A stretch of 64,000 nucleotides of DNA from Sphingomonas xinjiangensis (GTDB lineage: Bacteria; Pseudomonadota; Alphaproteobacteria; Sphingomonadales; Sphingomonadaceae), in assembly GCF_014199255.1 (NCBI RefSeq), contig NZ_JACIJF010000001.1, positions 372,001 through 436,000 of the forward strand. The letters are read 5' to 3'. A model generated the notes under the pieces. The model worked only from the letters and a program-made list of their open reading frames with translations. It made no database searches and was not told where the DNA came from. The translations under genes were made by a program, and so were the position numbers. Within the stretch, counting starts at the first letter, position 1; every line of letters begins with the position of its first letter. Of the stretch, positions 26,160 to 35,063 are shown in pieces.

Positions 26160-26306
26160 TGCGTGGCGCGATGTAGACCCCATCCCTCCTTTCAGCCTTC
26201 GGTGCTTCTGCTGGCAGATGCGTGCGGCACGGCAGGACGTGGTGGAGCGTTGATCGAGATGTAAGTTAGCCCCCCACCCTCAGCTCCGGTTGATAGAACT
26301 GCCCAC

Positions 26307-26326
26307 GGGGCGCCCCCTTGCGCCCC
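26307..26326. terminator. Hairpin between convergent genes
   Basis: GGGGCGC (26307-26313), loop CCCCTT, GCGCCCC (26320-26326): a 7-bp all-GC stem in the 196-base gap where the glycosidase and the isochorismatase-like gene converge. There is no T-run on either side, so termination is only plausible. Confidence 0.4.
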
Positions 26327-26355
26327 CGCGGCGGTTCGGCAAACCATCTTGCATG

Positions 26356-26946
26356 CTACCGCGCGCTCTCCATCCATTGCCCCACGTCGAGTTCCGCAGT
26401 CGACGATGTCTCGGCTTTCATGCTGTTGGCCATGATGTCGAGTGCCCAACGGGTGCGCTGTTCATCTTGGCTAGCGACGCAGTCCGACGGCACCCAGAGA
26501 TCATACTCGCGCATGTGGGCGTCGGCCGCCGTAAACAGGATGCATATGTCGGCAGAGATACCGGTGACGATCAGGCGCCTTGCACCGAGTTTGGGCAACA
26601 GAACGGCGAGGTTAGTCGCATAGAAACCTGAAAACTGCGGTTTGATGACGAAGAAATCATCGTCGTGCGGCTTCAAGCGGTCGACGATTTCTTCCCCCGG
26701 CGTTCCCTGACTAAGATCGACCAGCCGCGAGCGCTCTGAGTGCCACTGCCCGAAGTTGTCGTTCACATAGACGATCGGCACGCCGACTTCCCGACACTTG
26801 GTGCGGAGTCGGTCGATGGCGTTCGCCGCGCGGGCAACAACGGGGAGCATTTCTACGCCGCCAGGGAAGTCGAGGTCGGTAATCATATCAATGATCAGCA
26901 GCGCGCACGAACCGGAAGCAGGAGTTTCGATCTCAGCATTAGCCAT
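26356..26946 (-). CDS. Isochorismatase-family cysteine hydrolase
   Basis: A 196-residue alpha/beta hydrolase of the isochorismatase/nicotinamidase superfamily. The catalytic triad is visible: Asp20 (LLIIDMITD), Lys102 (FVIKPQFSGFY) and Cys135 (GISADICILFTA). The superfamily covers isochorismate, nicotinamide, ureido and biuret hydrolysis. The metal-ligand set of nicotinamidases (DxHxxxH) is not evident, so nicotinamidase is unlikely and the substrate is open. It is downstream of the sugar porter on the same strand, 213 bases away, with no obvious tie to glycan use. Confidence 0.82.
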   Translation of the reverse strand: MANAEIETPASGSCALLIIDMITDLDFPGGVEMLPVVARAANAIDRLRTKCREVGVPIVYVNDNFGQWHSERSRLVDLSQGTPGEEIVDRLKPHDDDFFVIKPQFSGFYATNLAVLLPKLGARRLIVTGISADICILFTAADAHMREYDLWVPSDCVASQDEQRTRWALDIMANSMKAETSSTAELDVGQWMESAR

Positions 26947-27159
26947 TTTTCAAATCCGTGCTTCGCGCGACAGAACGCGGGATCGCGCATGCTGGTCAAC
27001 GTGCTGGGCGTCGCCGTCGTTCCTAAGAACCAATCTTGATCAAGGCTTGAAACACACGGCCGACCGGCGACAGGTTGCACGGCGTGCACTCTTACACCTG
27101 GGAAGAAGGGCGGAGGTTTCAATCCATCACAAACAGCGGCGTTGGACCATATTCCGCAT

Positions 27160-28503
27160 TTAGCGGACGGCCATCTCTTCCAGCGCGACGCCGTTCGTCT
27201 CGGGCATGAACTTCCAGACCCATAGTAGCTGGAGAAGCATCATGGCCCCAAAGAAACCAAATACCCAGCCGCCGAGCCGGGCAGCGAACATCGGGAACGT
27301 CCAGGTAATGGCGGCCGCCATCACCCAGTGCGTCGTGCTGCCAAGCGCCTGCCCCTTGCCGCGGACTGGGCTGGGAAAGATTTCCGCCAAGAACACCCAG
27401 ATCACCGCACCCTGCGAAACAGCGAACGCGGCGATGAAGCCGAGCAGGCCAGCCAGCACTAGCGTCCCGTCAGGGCTCGTGCTTTCCAGCTGCACGCCGA
27501 CCAGGATGAGCGCCAGCCCGGTCAACACCGATCCGACGTAGAGCAGCGGTTTCCTGCCGAACCTGTCGATAAAAAACAGCGCAAGCACCGTGAACGCTAG
27601 GTTCGTTCCGCCGACCGCGACCGATTGCAGCAGCGCGGAGCCCTCTCCGGCCCCCGCCAATTCGAAGATGCGCGGCGCGTAGTAAAGCAATGCGTTGATG
27701 CCGGAGAGCTGATTGAACATCGCGATCACGATCGCGCAGGCGACCGGGACCGAATAGGCAGCCTGGAACAGGCGCGGCGCCGCCGTGTCGGGCGTACGCC
27801 GTGCCGCTTCGCGCATGCCGGCGACCTCCCAGTCCGGGTCAGCAAAGCCAAGCTTGACCATCACCGCGCGTGCGGCGGACTCCTTGTGCCGGACGACCAG
27901 CCAGCGCGGACTCTCCGGCAGCGCCAGCGTTACCAAGAGGAACAGGATTGAGGGCACAGTGACGATGCCGAACATCCATCGCCACGCGGTTTCTTCGGGA
28001 GCTACCGACGCGATAATGTAGTTCGATACGAACGCCAGCATGATGCCCAGCACGATGTTGAGCTGGTTGAGGGCAACCAGTCTTCCCCGGAATGCCGCAG
28101 GCGACACTTCGGCGATATAGATCGGCGTAACCACCGAAGCCGCTCCGATCGCAAGCCCGCCAAGAAAGCGGAACGCGATCAAGGCCGACCATGTCGGCGC
28201 CAGCCCCGATCCCAGCGACGACACGACATAGGCGATTGCGACGGCAAGCAGCATCGGCCTGCGGCCGAACCGGTCGGCAGGCGCCCCCGCGATCAGCGAT
28301 CCGATGACGGTTCCGATCAGCGCCGACGCAACGGTGAAGCCCAGCGCAGCGTCGCTCAGCGCGAACTGGTCCTGCAAAGCCGAAGTAGCGCCGGAGATCA
28401 CAGCGGTATCGAACCCGAACAACAGCCCCCCCAGCGCCGCGCCCGCTGCACTAAAGATCATGGCCAGCGTGACGCGCCCTTGCCCCCGATGTGCTTCAAG
28501 CAT
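27160..28503 (-). CDS. Sugar porter, major facilitator superfamily
   Basis: Inner-membrane proton-coupled sugar uptake carrier with 12 predicted helices, 447 residues. Family signatures: FGFDTAVISGA in helix 1, DRFGRR in the first loop, RFLGGLAIGAASVVTPIYIAE in helix 4, PESPRWL at the end of the first half, QLSGINALLYYAPRIF in helix 7 (hexose-binding QxSGxNxxxYY), and PETNGVALEEM at the C-terminus. ATG 28503 has a strong GAGGGGAG upstream. It is 51 bases downstream of the GH76 gene and likely co-transcribed with it, so mannose or another hexose released by the locus is the likely substrate. Confidence 0.92.
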   Translation of the reverse strand: MLEAHRGQGRVTLAMIFSAAGAALGGLLFGFDTAVISGATSALQDQFALSDAALGFTVASALIGTVIGSLIAGAPADRFGRRPMLLAVAIAYVVSSLGSGLAPTWSALIAFRFLGGLAIGAASVVTPIYIAEVSPAAFRGRLVALNQLNIVLGIMLAFVSNYIIASVAPEETAWRWMFGIVTVPSILFLLVTLALPESPRWLVVRHKESAARAVMVKLGFADPDWEVAGMREAARRTPDTAAPRLFQAAYSVPVACAIVIAMFNQLSGINALLYYAPRIFELAGAGEGSALLQSVAVGGTNLAFTVLALFFIDRFGRKPLLYVGSVLTGLALILVGVQLESTSPDGTLVLAGLLGFIAAFAVSQGAVIWVFLAEIFPSPVRGKGQALGSTTHWVMAAAITWTFPMFAARLGGWVFGFFGAMMLLQLLWVWKFMPETNGVALEEMAVR

Positions 28504-28554
28504 GAATTGCGCTCCCCTCTTGAGTGGCGGTTGAACGTCGGCGCAAGCGCTGCG

Positions 28555-29706
28555 CTAGTAAAGCGCCGCCCATTTTTCCGGAGCCCACCCCAGAACGGCC
28601 TCGATCTGCACCATGGCGGCGGTGTCGATCAGTTCGGCGCGGCCCTTCCGCGGCCGGCAAAGCCCCGTCGCGGCGTCACGTCGATTGCGCCACATATGGT
28701 CGGCATAGGCGCGCATTCGCGCGATATGCTGCTGTCCGCCCGTGGCGCTGTCCAGGAGCAGCAGGTTCTTGAAGTAGATCGCGTTAAACGGGGGAGGCTG
28801 ACGGTCCAACTGCTCGATCGTGAATCGGCCCAGGCTGGCGGCGGCGATCCGACGCGCTTCTTCAAGATACCGCTTCTCGCCGGTCGCGCGCCACAGCAGC
28901 ACGTTCACGCCGACCGGCACGCCCTGGTTATAGGTCCACACGGTCTTCTCGATCGTGCCGTCCAGCTTCAAATGGTCATGGTACAGCCCATCGGGCCGTT
29001 GCAGCACCGCATTGGTCCAGTGATAAAAACGAACGGCATCGTCCAGATAAGCGCGCTCGCCGGTGATCTGATGCAGCCGCAGGCCCAGTTGCGCGCCCGG
29101 CATGTTGGACACCGTATTGCGGTCGACGTTATCCGCCTTTTGCGTCCAACGCACCCCGCCAGGTGACGGCAGGTTCGCGTCGCTCGACCAAGCCGAGCGG
29201 ATCAGTTCGAAGACAGCTTTGGCGCGCGTCAGCGAGGCAGCGTCGCCGCGGAAGCGATGATGCTGCACCTCGGCTAGGCCGACCCATTCATTGTCATCGT
29301 AAAAAAGGTCGTCGCCCGTGCCGAGCGGCGCCACCACCCGCGACAGGTACCCCGGAAGACCTGTGGTGGAGGTTTCTGACCAATATAGCTGCTGCGCCGC
29401 GCGGACCTTTGCCAGCCCGGCATCATAACGGCGCGCGCTCGCCGGACCCGCCATCACCAAATCGAGATAGGCGATATGCGCCTGAGAGAACGGCCACTCG
29501 GTCGCGTATTTGGCGTCTGCGGTTGTCCCGGGCGCATACTCCCGGTAAAGTCCGGTTCCGTCATCTAGAGCGAAACCGCGCTCCATCGCCACGCGCCAGC
29601 CCTCCGCGCGATTGCTGGATGCCGCCGCCCGGCCAACGCGTGGAGCCAGTGCCGCCAGTGCTGCGGCCGCGGCAAAGCCGCGGCGCGATATAGCGAACCC
29701 GCCCAT
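28555..29706 (-). CDS. GH76 family endo-alpha-1,6-mannanase-like protein, Tat-exported
   Basis: A 383-residue (alpha/alpha)6-barrel glycoside hydrolase. The paired aspartates typical of GH76 are in FYDDNEWVGLA (Asp137, Asp138). GH76 enzymes cut the alpha-1,6-mannan backbone of fungal cell walls. The N-terminus SRRGFAAAAALAALA is a twin-arginine signal, so the protein should be exported folded to the periplasm. ATG 29706 shares its A with the TGA of the upstream TonB-dependent receptor gene, which indicates tight translational coupling of import and cleavage. The C-terminus is complete. GH76 versus a neighbouring barrel family such as GH88/GH105 was judged on the DD motif and overall pattern. 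Confidence 0.78.
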   Translation of the reverse strand: MGGFAISRRGFAAAAALAALAPRVGRAAASSNRAEGWRVAMERGFALDDGTGLYREYAPGTTADAKYATEWPFSQAHIAYLDLVMAGPASARRYDAGLAKVRAAQQLYWSETSTTGLPGYLSRVVAPLGTGDDLFYDDNEWVGLAEVQHHRFRGDAASLTRAKAVFELIRSAWSSDANLPSPGGVRWTQKADNVDRNTVSNMPGAQLGLRLHQITGERAYLDDAVRFYHWTNAVLQRPDGLYHDHLKLDGTIEKTVWTYNQGVPVGVNVLLWRATGEKRYLEEARRIAAASLGRFTIEQLDRQPPPFNAIYFKNLLLLDSATGGQQHIARMRAYADHMWRNRRDAATGLCRPRKGRAELIDTAAMVQIEAVLGWAPEKWAALY

Positions 29707-32471
29707 CAGAAGCGGAACCGCGCGCCGAGCGCGAACACACGGCTGTCGTAACGGACGTCGCGCGGATAGCCAGGACCGTCCTGGTCGGGAGAGTCGCGCA
29801 GCGCTCGGAACGGCGTGCCGGTGATGTTGCTGACGTCAAAGGTCAGGGTCACCATCTCGGCCGGGGTTACCGACAGCGAAAAGTCGAGCCGCTCGATCGG
29901 CCGGTTGAACTCGCCCCCGATCAGTTGGCCTTGCCGGTCGGTGGCGAAGAAGTTGGTCACCCGCGATCGCCAATTATAGGCGAGCCGCGCCGAGATCGGC
30001 CCCTTCTCATAAATGCCGACCGCATTGTAGCTCCACTTGGAGACCCCCGGAACGTCGGTATCCTGCCCAGCCTCGCCCAAAGCTGCCGGCAAAGCCTGCG
30101 ACGCATCGATATAGGTGGCGTTCAGCTGTGTGCCGAAACCGCTGAGCCAGCCCGGTAGAAAGTCGAAAAAGGTCTGGAATGCGACTTCGGCACCTTGCAA
30201 CCTGCCGCGTCCGCCATTCTCGGGCCGATTGATCAGCACCTGCCCGTACAGCGGATCGTTCACCGGTACGTTCAGGTTGGTGATGAACCCCTGCACATCG
30301 CGACGGAATATCGCGCCGGTCAGCGAGCCGGTGCGGGTGAAGTACCATTCCAGGGACAGGTCGTAATTCGACGATTGGATCGGTTGCAGGCCGATATTCC
30401 CGCTGTTGCCCGTCAGCGGCGTCGAGTTGAGGTTGATGTTTAGAGCCGGGCTCAATTGGTTGAACTCGGGCCGGGTGCGGGTCTCGGTCGCCGACAGCCG
30501 CAGCTGAAGCTGGTCGGTCAGGTGCGCGCGCATCGAAACATTAGGCAGCACGTCGAGATAGTTCTGTCGAGATGTTGCCGGTGTCGGCACGCCATCGACC
30601 AGTCCGGTTCCCGTCGCCTCGGTGACCGTGTTGACGATACGCGCGCCGATTACTCCGTCGAGCCGCAGTGATCCGAGTTCCATGTCGTAATGGACTTGGC
30701 CATACACCGCATAGGATTGCTCGGTGGCATCGAACTGCTCATTCACGATCTCCGGCGGAATGTCCGGCCCGTATCGCGCAAGTTCTTGAAGCGCATTGGG
30801 CGTCCCGATCTGCGTCAGCCCCGAACGTGCAAGATCGCGAAGCGCGTCGATGTTGCCGAATATCGCGTCGCGGCTCGGCGCGTACCATCGACGGAAAGGC
30901 TGTGCATCGCCGCTGCCGCGAAACCCAGCATGGATGGGTCCGCCGTCGTCGGCGCCCGGCAGCGCAGACAGCCGAATCCCGAGCGGCCGCAGCGTCGCGT
31001 AACGCCCGCCGCTGCGCAGCCGCGCGTCGCGGTCGGTGTAGCGGAATCCGAAGTCCAACTGAGTGATGACCGGCATTTCGGTCTTGATCTTCAGGTCGGT
31101 GCGCCACTGAATCCCGCGACCGCCGGCGTAGGATGTCCGGTCCCAGATACCGCGGAGGATGAAGTTGTTGGGGTTGAGTGCGTTGAACCCGGGGATTGTA
31201 AGCTGCGGCCCACCGTCGCCTCCCGGCACATCGAAGACGATGTCGGCTGACTGACCTGTCGAAGGTGCATAGTCGATATTATGGTCGATATAGGTGGCGC
31301 TGGTGTCGGTGTAGGCAAAGTCCGTCGTCAGCGTCGCGCGATCGTCGATCTCCCAACGTCCGCCGACTGCCGCTTGATAGGTGTTGGTGCGTCCGGCGCG
31401 GGTGCTCCGCGAAAAATCGATGTCCTCACCCCCTGCGAAGTTGGGCGTGGCGGTGACGCTTTGCAGCTGTCCGGGCGCATCGGGGTCGCGGACGATGTTG
31501 GTCAGCGCAGGGTTGCCGTTGACCAGGTCCAACCCGACAAAGTCGTTCTCGACATTGGTGCGCGCCGCTTGCCACAAGCCTTCGGCATAGAGTTCCAGAT
31601 TATGTGCCGGCCGCCACTGCAACGCGCCGTTGATCGAAGGCCGCCAGCGCTTGCCGCGGTCATAATAGACCCCTGCCGATTCTGGCAGAACGAAGTCGCG
31701 CGGACCCGTCACCGACTGCTCGGCGCGCGGGGCGACGATGTTGCCGTTGATGTACCGCGACGACGTCAGATAATGTAGCTGCGTGTACGAGAAGTTCACC
31801 AGCGCGCCGATGTCGCCGATGCCCGTTTCCCACCGGTCGGTTACCAGCACGTTGACGTTGGGATCCAACTTCTGCGCCTGGTCGCCATAGGTGCCCCGGA
31901 ACGCGCCCGCGATCTGGAAGCCGTCGAAATCGAAAGGACGGCGCGACCGCACGTTGATCAGGCCGGCAATGCCACCCTCAATTAGGTCGGCGGTCGTCGA
32001 CTTGTAGACCTCCAGCCCTGCCAGCGCGCCGGCAGGAAAGTCTTGCAGCGCCACGTTGCGCAGTTCGGCCGTGAATACCTCTCGGCCGTTATAGGTCGTG
32101 GTCAGATTGGGAAGGCCGCGTACCTGTACCCCACCCGCTTCGTCGCTGCTGCGGTTGACTTGCACGCCGGTGATCCGCGCAAGCGCTTCTGAGGCGTTGT
32201 TGTCCGGCAGCTTGCCGATGTCCTCGGCTACGACCGCGTCAACAATCTGGTCGGAGTCGCGCTTTATCGCCTGCGCGCTTTGCAAGCTGCGGCGATAACC
32301 AGTGACGACGACATCTTGGTCCGATGAAACGGCAGCTGGACCGGGATCAGTTTCGGTTTGGCCGGAGGCCGTTTGATCCTCTGGAGACCCAGTCTGCGCA
32401 GATGCGGGCAGCGCGCAAAGGATCGTCAGGCTGGAAACAGCAGACAGCAACATGCCCTTGTGCATGGTCAT
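29706..32471 (-). CDS. TonB-dependent receptor (TIGR01782-like), glycan importer
   Basis: Outer-membrane active transporter, 921 residues: signal peptide (ending ALPASAQ), a TonB-box-like DVVVTGYRRSLQSA, a plug domain (AEDIGKLPDNNASEALARITGVQV; LIEGGIAGLINVRSRRPFDF) and a 22-strand barrel ending in FALGARFRF. The GYRxSLxxA start and IGKLPDxNxxEAL plug are characteristic of the Caulobacter/Xanthomonas/Sphingomonas carbohydrate receptors. ATG 32471 has GGAGAGG a few bases upstream. A sigma70-like promoter overlapping a repeated TTACGAA element lies about 55-100 bases upstream. First gene of the receptor-GH76-porter unit. Confidence 0.93.
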   Translation of the reverse strand: MTMHKGMLLSAVSSLTILCALPASAQTGSPEDQTASGQTETDPGPAAVSSDQDVVVTGYRRSLQSAQAIKRDSDQIVDAVVAEDIGKLPDNNASEALARITGVQVNRSSDEAGGVQVRGLPNLTTTYNGREVFTAELRNVALQDFPAGALAGLEVYKSTTADLIEGGIAGLINVRSRRPFDFDGFQIAGAFRGTYGDQAQKLDPNVNVLVTDRWETGIGDIGALVNFSYTQLHYLTSSRYINGNIVAPRAEQSVTGPRDFVLPESAGVYYDRGKRWRPSINGALQWRPAHNLELYAEGLWQAARTNVENDFVGLDLVNGNPALTNIVRDPDAPGQLQSVTATPNFAGGEDIDFSRSTRAGRTNTYQAAVGGRWEIDDRATLTTDFAYTDTSATYIDHNIDYAPSTGQSADIVFDVPGGDGGPQLTIPGFNALNPNNFILRGIWDRTSYAGGRGIQWRTDLKIKTEMPVITQLDFGFRYTDRDARLRSGGRYATLRPLGIRLSALPGADDGGPIHAGFRGSGDAQPFRRWYAPSRDAIFGNIDALRDLARSGLTQIGTPNALQELARYGPDIPPEIVNEQFDATEQSYAVYGQVHYDMELGSLRLDGVIGARIVNTVTEATGTGLVDGVPTPATSRQNYLDVLPNVSMRAHLTDQLQLRLSATETRTRPEFNQLSPALNINLNSTPLTGNSGNIGLQPIQSSNYDLSLEWYFTRTGSLTGAIFRRDVQGFITNLNVPVNDPLYGQVLINRPENGGRGRLQGAEVAFQTFFDFLPGWLSGFGTQLNATYIDASQALPAALGEAGQDTDVPGVSKWSYNAVGIYEKGPISARLAYNWRSRVTNFFATDRQGQLIGGEFNRPIERLDFSLSVTPAEMVTLTFDVSNITGTPFRALRDSPDQDGPGYPRDVRYDSRVFALGARFRF

Positions 32472-32524
32472 TTACCTCTCCTCACATTGTACCTGCTCTT
32501 TGCGGCAGGTGATCAATGTGAGTG

Positions 32525-32570
32525 AGCATAGCCGCCCAACCGAATTCGTAAACCGTTTTTCGTAATTTGC
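32525..32570 (-). promoter_or_regulatory. Candidate promoter and operator of the first TonB receptor gene
   Basis: On the reverse strand, TTTACG (32552-32547) and TATGCT (32530-32525) are spaced 16 bases, resembling -35 and -10 boxes. TTACGAA occurs twice with a 14-base period (32565-32559 and 32551-32545), and AAACCGTTT (32550-32558, + strand) is palindromic. The block begins GCAAAT and contains AAAAACG and TTTACG, elements repeated upstream of the second receptor gene. The whole 389-base gap 32472-32860 holds no gene and nothing else I could support. Confidence 0.35.
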
Positions 32571-32860
32571 TGATGGGCGCTGCTTTACCAGTGCCTGCCG
32601 CCTGTACAGGTGAGCACGAAACACGATTTCACGACTAGATTGGTGGCGTTTCTTGGACGAAAGCTGCGCCAGCCAGCGGCGACTTCGCCCAAGTGCCCAA
32701 GAACAAATCTGCGAGGAAGCAAGCAGCGAACAGGCGCATCCAACATATCTTCGTCGAATGCGCCGGGTCGCTGTTGTAGCAGACAGCGTCTTGCGGATCG
32801 GCCACTGCTACCAAGTGCCGGCGCGGATCTATCGATCGACCGGCGCTGGGTGCATGCGGA

Positions 32861-33640
32861 TCACTTCAGCTCGCGCAACCAGATCGATCGGAAACTGATC
32901 GGGGCGCTAGGATCGCCATGGTCCTGAAGTTTGATCGGCGCGGGGCCATGCGCCGTATAGCGCGGGGCGCCGACATAGACCGTCTCTCCCTTCAGTTCGG
33001 TGTGGTCCTGGACCAGCACGCCGTTCAGGAACACGGTGACCGCCGCAGGACGCTTCAGCGCCCCGTCGGCGGCGAACACCGGCGCCGTCCAAATCACGTC
33101 ATAGCTTTGCCATTCCCCGGGTGCGCGCACCGGGTTCGCCAGCGGCGCGAACTGCTTGTAGATGCTTCCCGCCTGACCGTTGACATAGGTCTTGTTGCGG
33201 AAGCTATCCATGATCTGCAGTTCATAGCCATTGTCGCCGTCTCCCGTTGACGCCAGGAACAGCCCGCTATTGCCCCGCGCCTGTCCTTCACCGGTGATTC
33301 CCGCGGGGATGCGCCATTCCAGGTGAAGCTGGTAGTTGCCGAAGCGGCGCCGAGTCTCGATATTCCCGGTGCCCTTGCGCACCGTCAACACCCCGCCGGC
33401 TACGGTCCAGCGGGCAGCGGACTTGTCCTTTGTCGACACCCATTGGCTCAGATCCTTGCCGTCGAACAGCACCACCGCGTCGGATGGCGCCGGGATGCTG
33501 ACGGCGGGTCCTGGCGTCACCACCGGCACTTCGGGCTGCCACACTTCGGTGTCCTGCGGTTTCGGGCCGGACGCAGTCTGCGACGCCGGCGCGGCTGCGG
33601 CGAAACCAATCAGTGCGATGGTAGTGGCTTTGGCGATCAT
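32861..33640 (-). CDS. DUF1080 (3-keto-disaccharide hydrolase-like) exported protein
   Basis: A 259-residue protein with a signal peptide (MIAKATTIALIGFAAAAPAS) and a jelly-roll DUF1080 domain from about residue 52: VVLFDGKDLSQWV, ARGNSGLFLAS, NGYELQIMDS, GEWQSYDVIW, VFLNGVLVQDHTE and PIKLQDHGDP at the usual spacing. DUF1080 proteins act on 3-keto-glycosides, cleaving the glycosidic bond after oxidation at C3. ATG 33640 is chosen because AAAGG is then about 9 bases upstream and the start forms an ATGA overlap with the oxidoreductase stop. An ATG at 33649 would abut the AAAGG. Third gene of a three-gene exported set. Confidence 0.87.
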   Translation of the reverse strand: MIAKATTIALIGFAAAAPASQTASGPKPQDTEVWQPEVPVVTPGPAVSIPAPSDAVVLFDGKDLSQWVSTKDKSAARWTVAGGVLTVRKGTGNIETRRRFGNYQLHLEWRIPAGITGEGQARGNSGLFLASTGDGDNGYELQIMDSFRNKTYVNGQAGSIYKQFAPLANPVRAPGEWQSYDVIWTAPVFAADGALKRPAAVTVFLNGVLVQDHTELKGETVYVGAPRYTAHGPAPIKLQDHGDPSAPISFRSIWLRELK

Positions 33641-35052
33641 AATGCCCATCCTTTGCGATATTCCCGGTCCAAGAAGCGGTTGGCTTCTGCGACGTTGGTG
33701 ATCCTGCCGCTTGCGCCATCATATTCAATCGGCTGATCCGCGCGCATTGATACCATGCCCAACAGCATGGTCTCGTTTAGCGGCACCGCGACCGAGAACG
33801 GGGACGAGATGGCCTCTTCGCCGCGGATCGCGCGAATCCAGTTCATCTCATGCCCGTCGCGCCCGTCCTGGATGCGCGGCAGCGACACCGGCACCGCGGC
33901 TGCCCGCGCTTCTACGCCGTCGCCGATCAGCACGGGCTTTTGTCCGTACGTGTCGTGCATCAGCATGCCCCGGTCGCCCATATAAAGCACACCGCCATCT
34001 GGGTTCATCCGCGCCGTAGTTGGCATCGCGGGAGGTGTCGGCGGCATCAGTCCGCCATCATACCACGTCATGGTAAGCGGCCCGCCCTTGGCATTGCCGA
34101 ATTGGTAGGTGGTGATGTTGGCAAGCGGATAGCTGCCTAGATCCGCCGGCGGCCTCCCATCCCAGATATTGTCGTCCCCACCCCAACGGCTGTGCCGGGT
34201 TTCAACCCGCGTCGGTGACCCCGGCTCGAGCGCCCAAACCGGAAAGTCGACTAAGTGTGCGCCCATATCGCCCAGCGAGCCGATCCCGAACGGCACCCAG
34301 CCGCGCCAGTTGAAGTGCGCGTAATCAGGGTGATAGCCCCAATCGACCGCCGCTGGCCCAAGCCACACGTCCCAATCGAGGCTCGCCGGCTTCGCAACGG
34401 CAGCAGGACGCGCCTCGCCCTGCGGCCAGAGTGGCCGGTTGGTCCAGGCATGGACTTCGCGTACCCGCCCGATCGCGCCGCCCCGGATCAACTCGACCAC
34501 GCGGCGCCCGTCGTCGCCCGAGTGACCCTGGTTGCCCATCTGCGTCACCAGCTTCGGGTTGCGGCGCGCCAGCTCGAGCAACGTGCGGCCCTCGCGCACG
34601 GTATAGGTCAGTGGCTTCTGGACATAGACATGGATGCCGCGCTCCATCGCGGCTTTTGCCGCGACGGCATGGTGGTGGTCCGGTGTCGCGATCACCACCG
34701 CGTCGATGTCCTTGCGACTGTCGAACATCCGTCGGTAGTCGCTGAACTTAGCGGCACGGTCGTAGGCGGTCTTGAGCGGCTGCATCTCCGGCTTGGGTGC
34801 GCCCTTGCTGTCGACGAACGCCTCGGCGACATGGGCAAGGTCGACATCGGCCAAGGCGACGATGTTCTGGCTGGTGAGCTTCGCCATGTTGTTCGCGCCC
34901 ATCCCGCCGGCGCCGATCACCGCCACGTTGACGCGGTCGCTTGCCGCAATCCGGCGCGCAGATGCCTGACCCGGTATCACCAATACGCCGGCGGTGGCCG
35001 CCGCACCGCCCAGCCAGTCACGCCGCGTCAGGCCGCTTTTCCATGCTTCCAT
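33637..35052 (-). CDS. Gfo/Idh/MocA oxidoreductase, Tat-exported
   Basis: A 471-residue NAD(P)-dependent sugar oxidoreductase of the glucose-fructose oxidoreductase type. The twin-arginine signal LTRRDWLGGAAATAGVL (residues 8-24) predicts export with cofactor bound. The Rossmann motif is VAVIGAGGMGANN (43-55), the catalytic lysine is in VQKPLTYT (QKP at 145-147, where many family members have EKP), and SLGDMGAHLVDF supplies the Asp/His pair. ATG 35052 has AGGGAGAG upstream; the longer frame overlaps the upstream gene and was rejected. Likely role: oxidation of a glycan sugar to the 3-keto form for the DUF1080 protein encoded next. Confidence 0.9.
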   Translation of the reverse strand: MEAWKSGLTRRDWLGGAAATAGVLVIPGQASARRIAASDRVNVAVIGAGGMGANNMAKLTSQNIVALADVDLAHVAEAFVDSKGAPKPEMQPLKTAYDRAAKFSDYRRMFDSRKDIDAVVIATPDHHHAVAAKAAMERGIHVYVQKPLTYTVREGRTLLELARRNPKLVTQMGNQGHSGDDGRRVVELIRGGAIGRVREVHAWTNRPLWPQGEARPAAVAKPASLDWDVWLGPAAVDWGYHPDYAHFNWRGWVPFGIGSLGDMGAHLVDFPVWALEPGSPTRVETRHSRWGGDDNIWDGRPPADLGSYPLANITTYQFGNAKGGPLTMTWYDGGLMPPTPPAMPTTARMNPDGGVLYMGDRGMLMHDTYGQKPVLIGDGVEARAAAVPVSLPRIQDGRDGHEMNWIRAIRGEEAISSPFSVAVPLNETMLLGMVSMRADQPIEYDGASGRITNVAEANRFLDREYRKGWAL

Positions 35053-35063
35053 CGATCTCTCCC

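Noticed and set aside
26947-27159. CTTGATCAAG and TGCAC/GTGCA palindromes between the porter and the isochorismatase-like gene
   Set aside because: Short and isolated; frequency expected by chance in this sequence is high.
32640-32900. Short + strand frames in the gap between the first TonB receptor gene and the DUF1080 gene
   Set aside because: No ribosome-binding sites, compositionally random Arg/Ser-rich products, overlapping each other in different frames.
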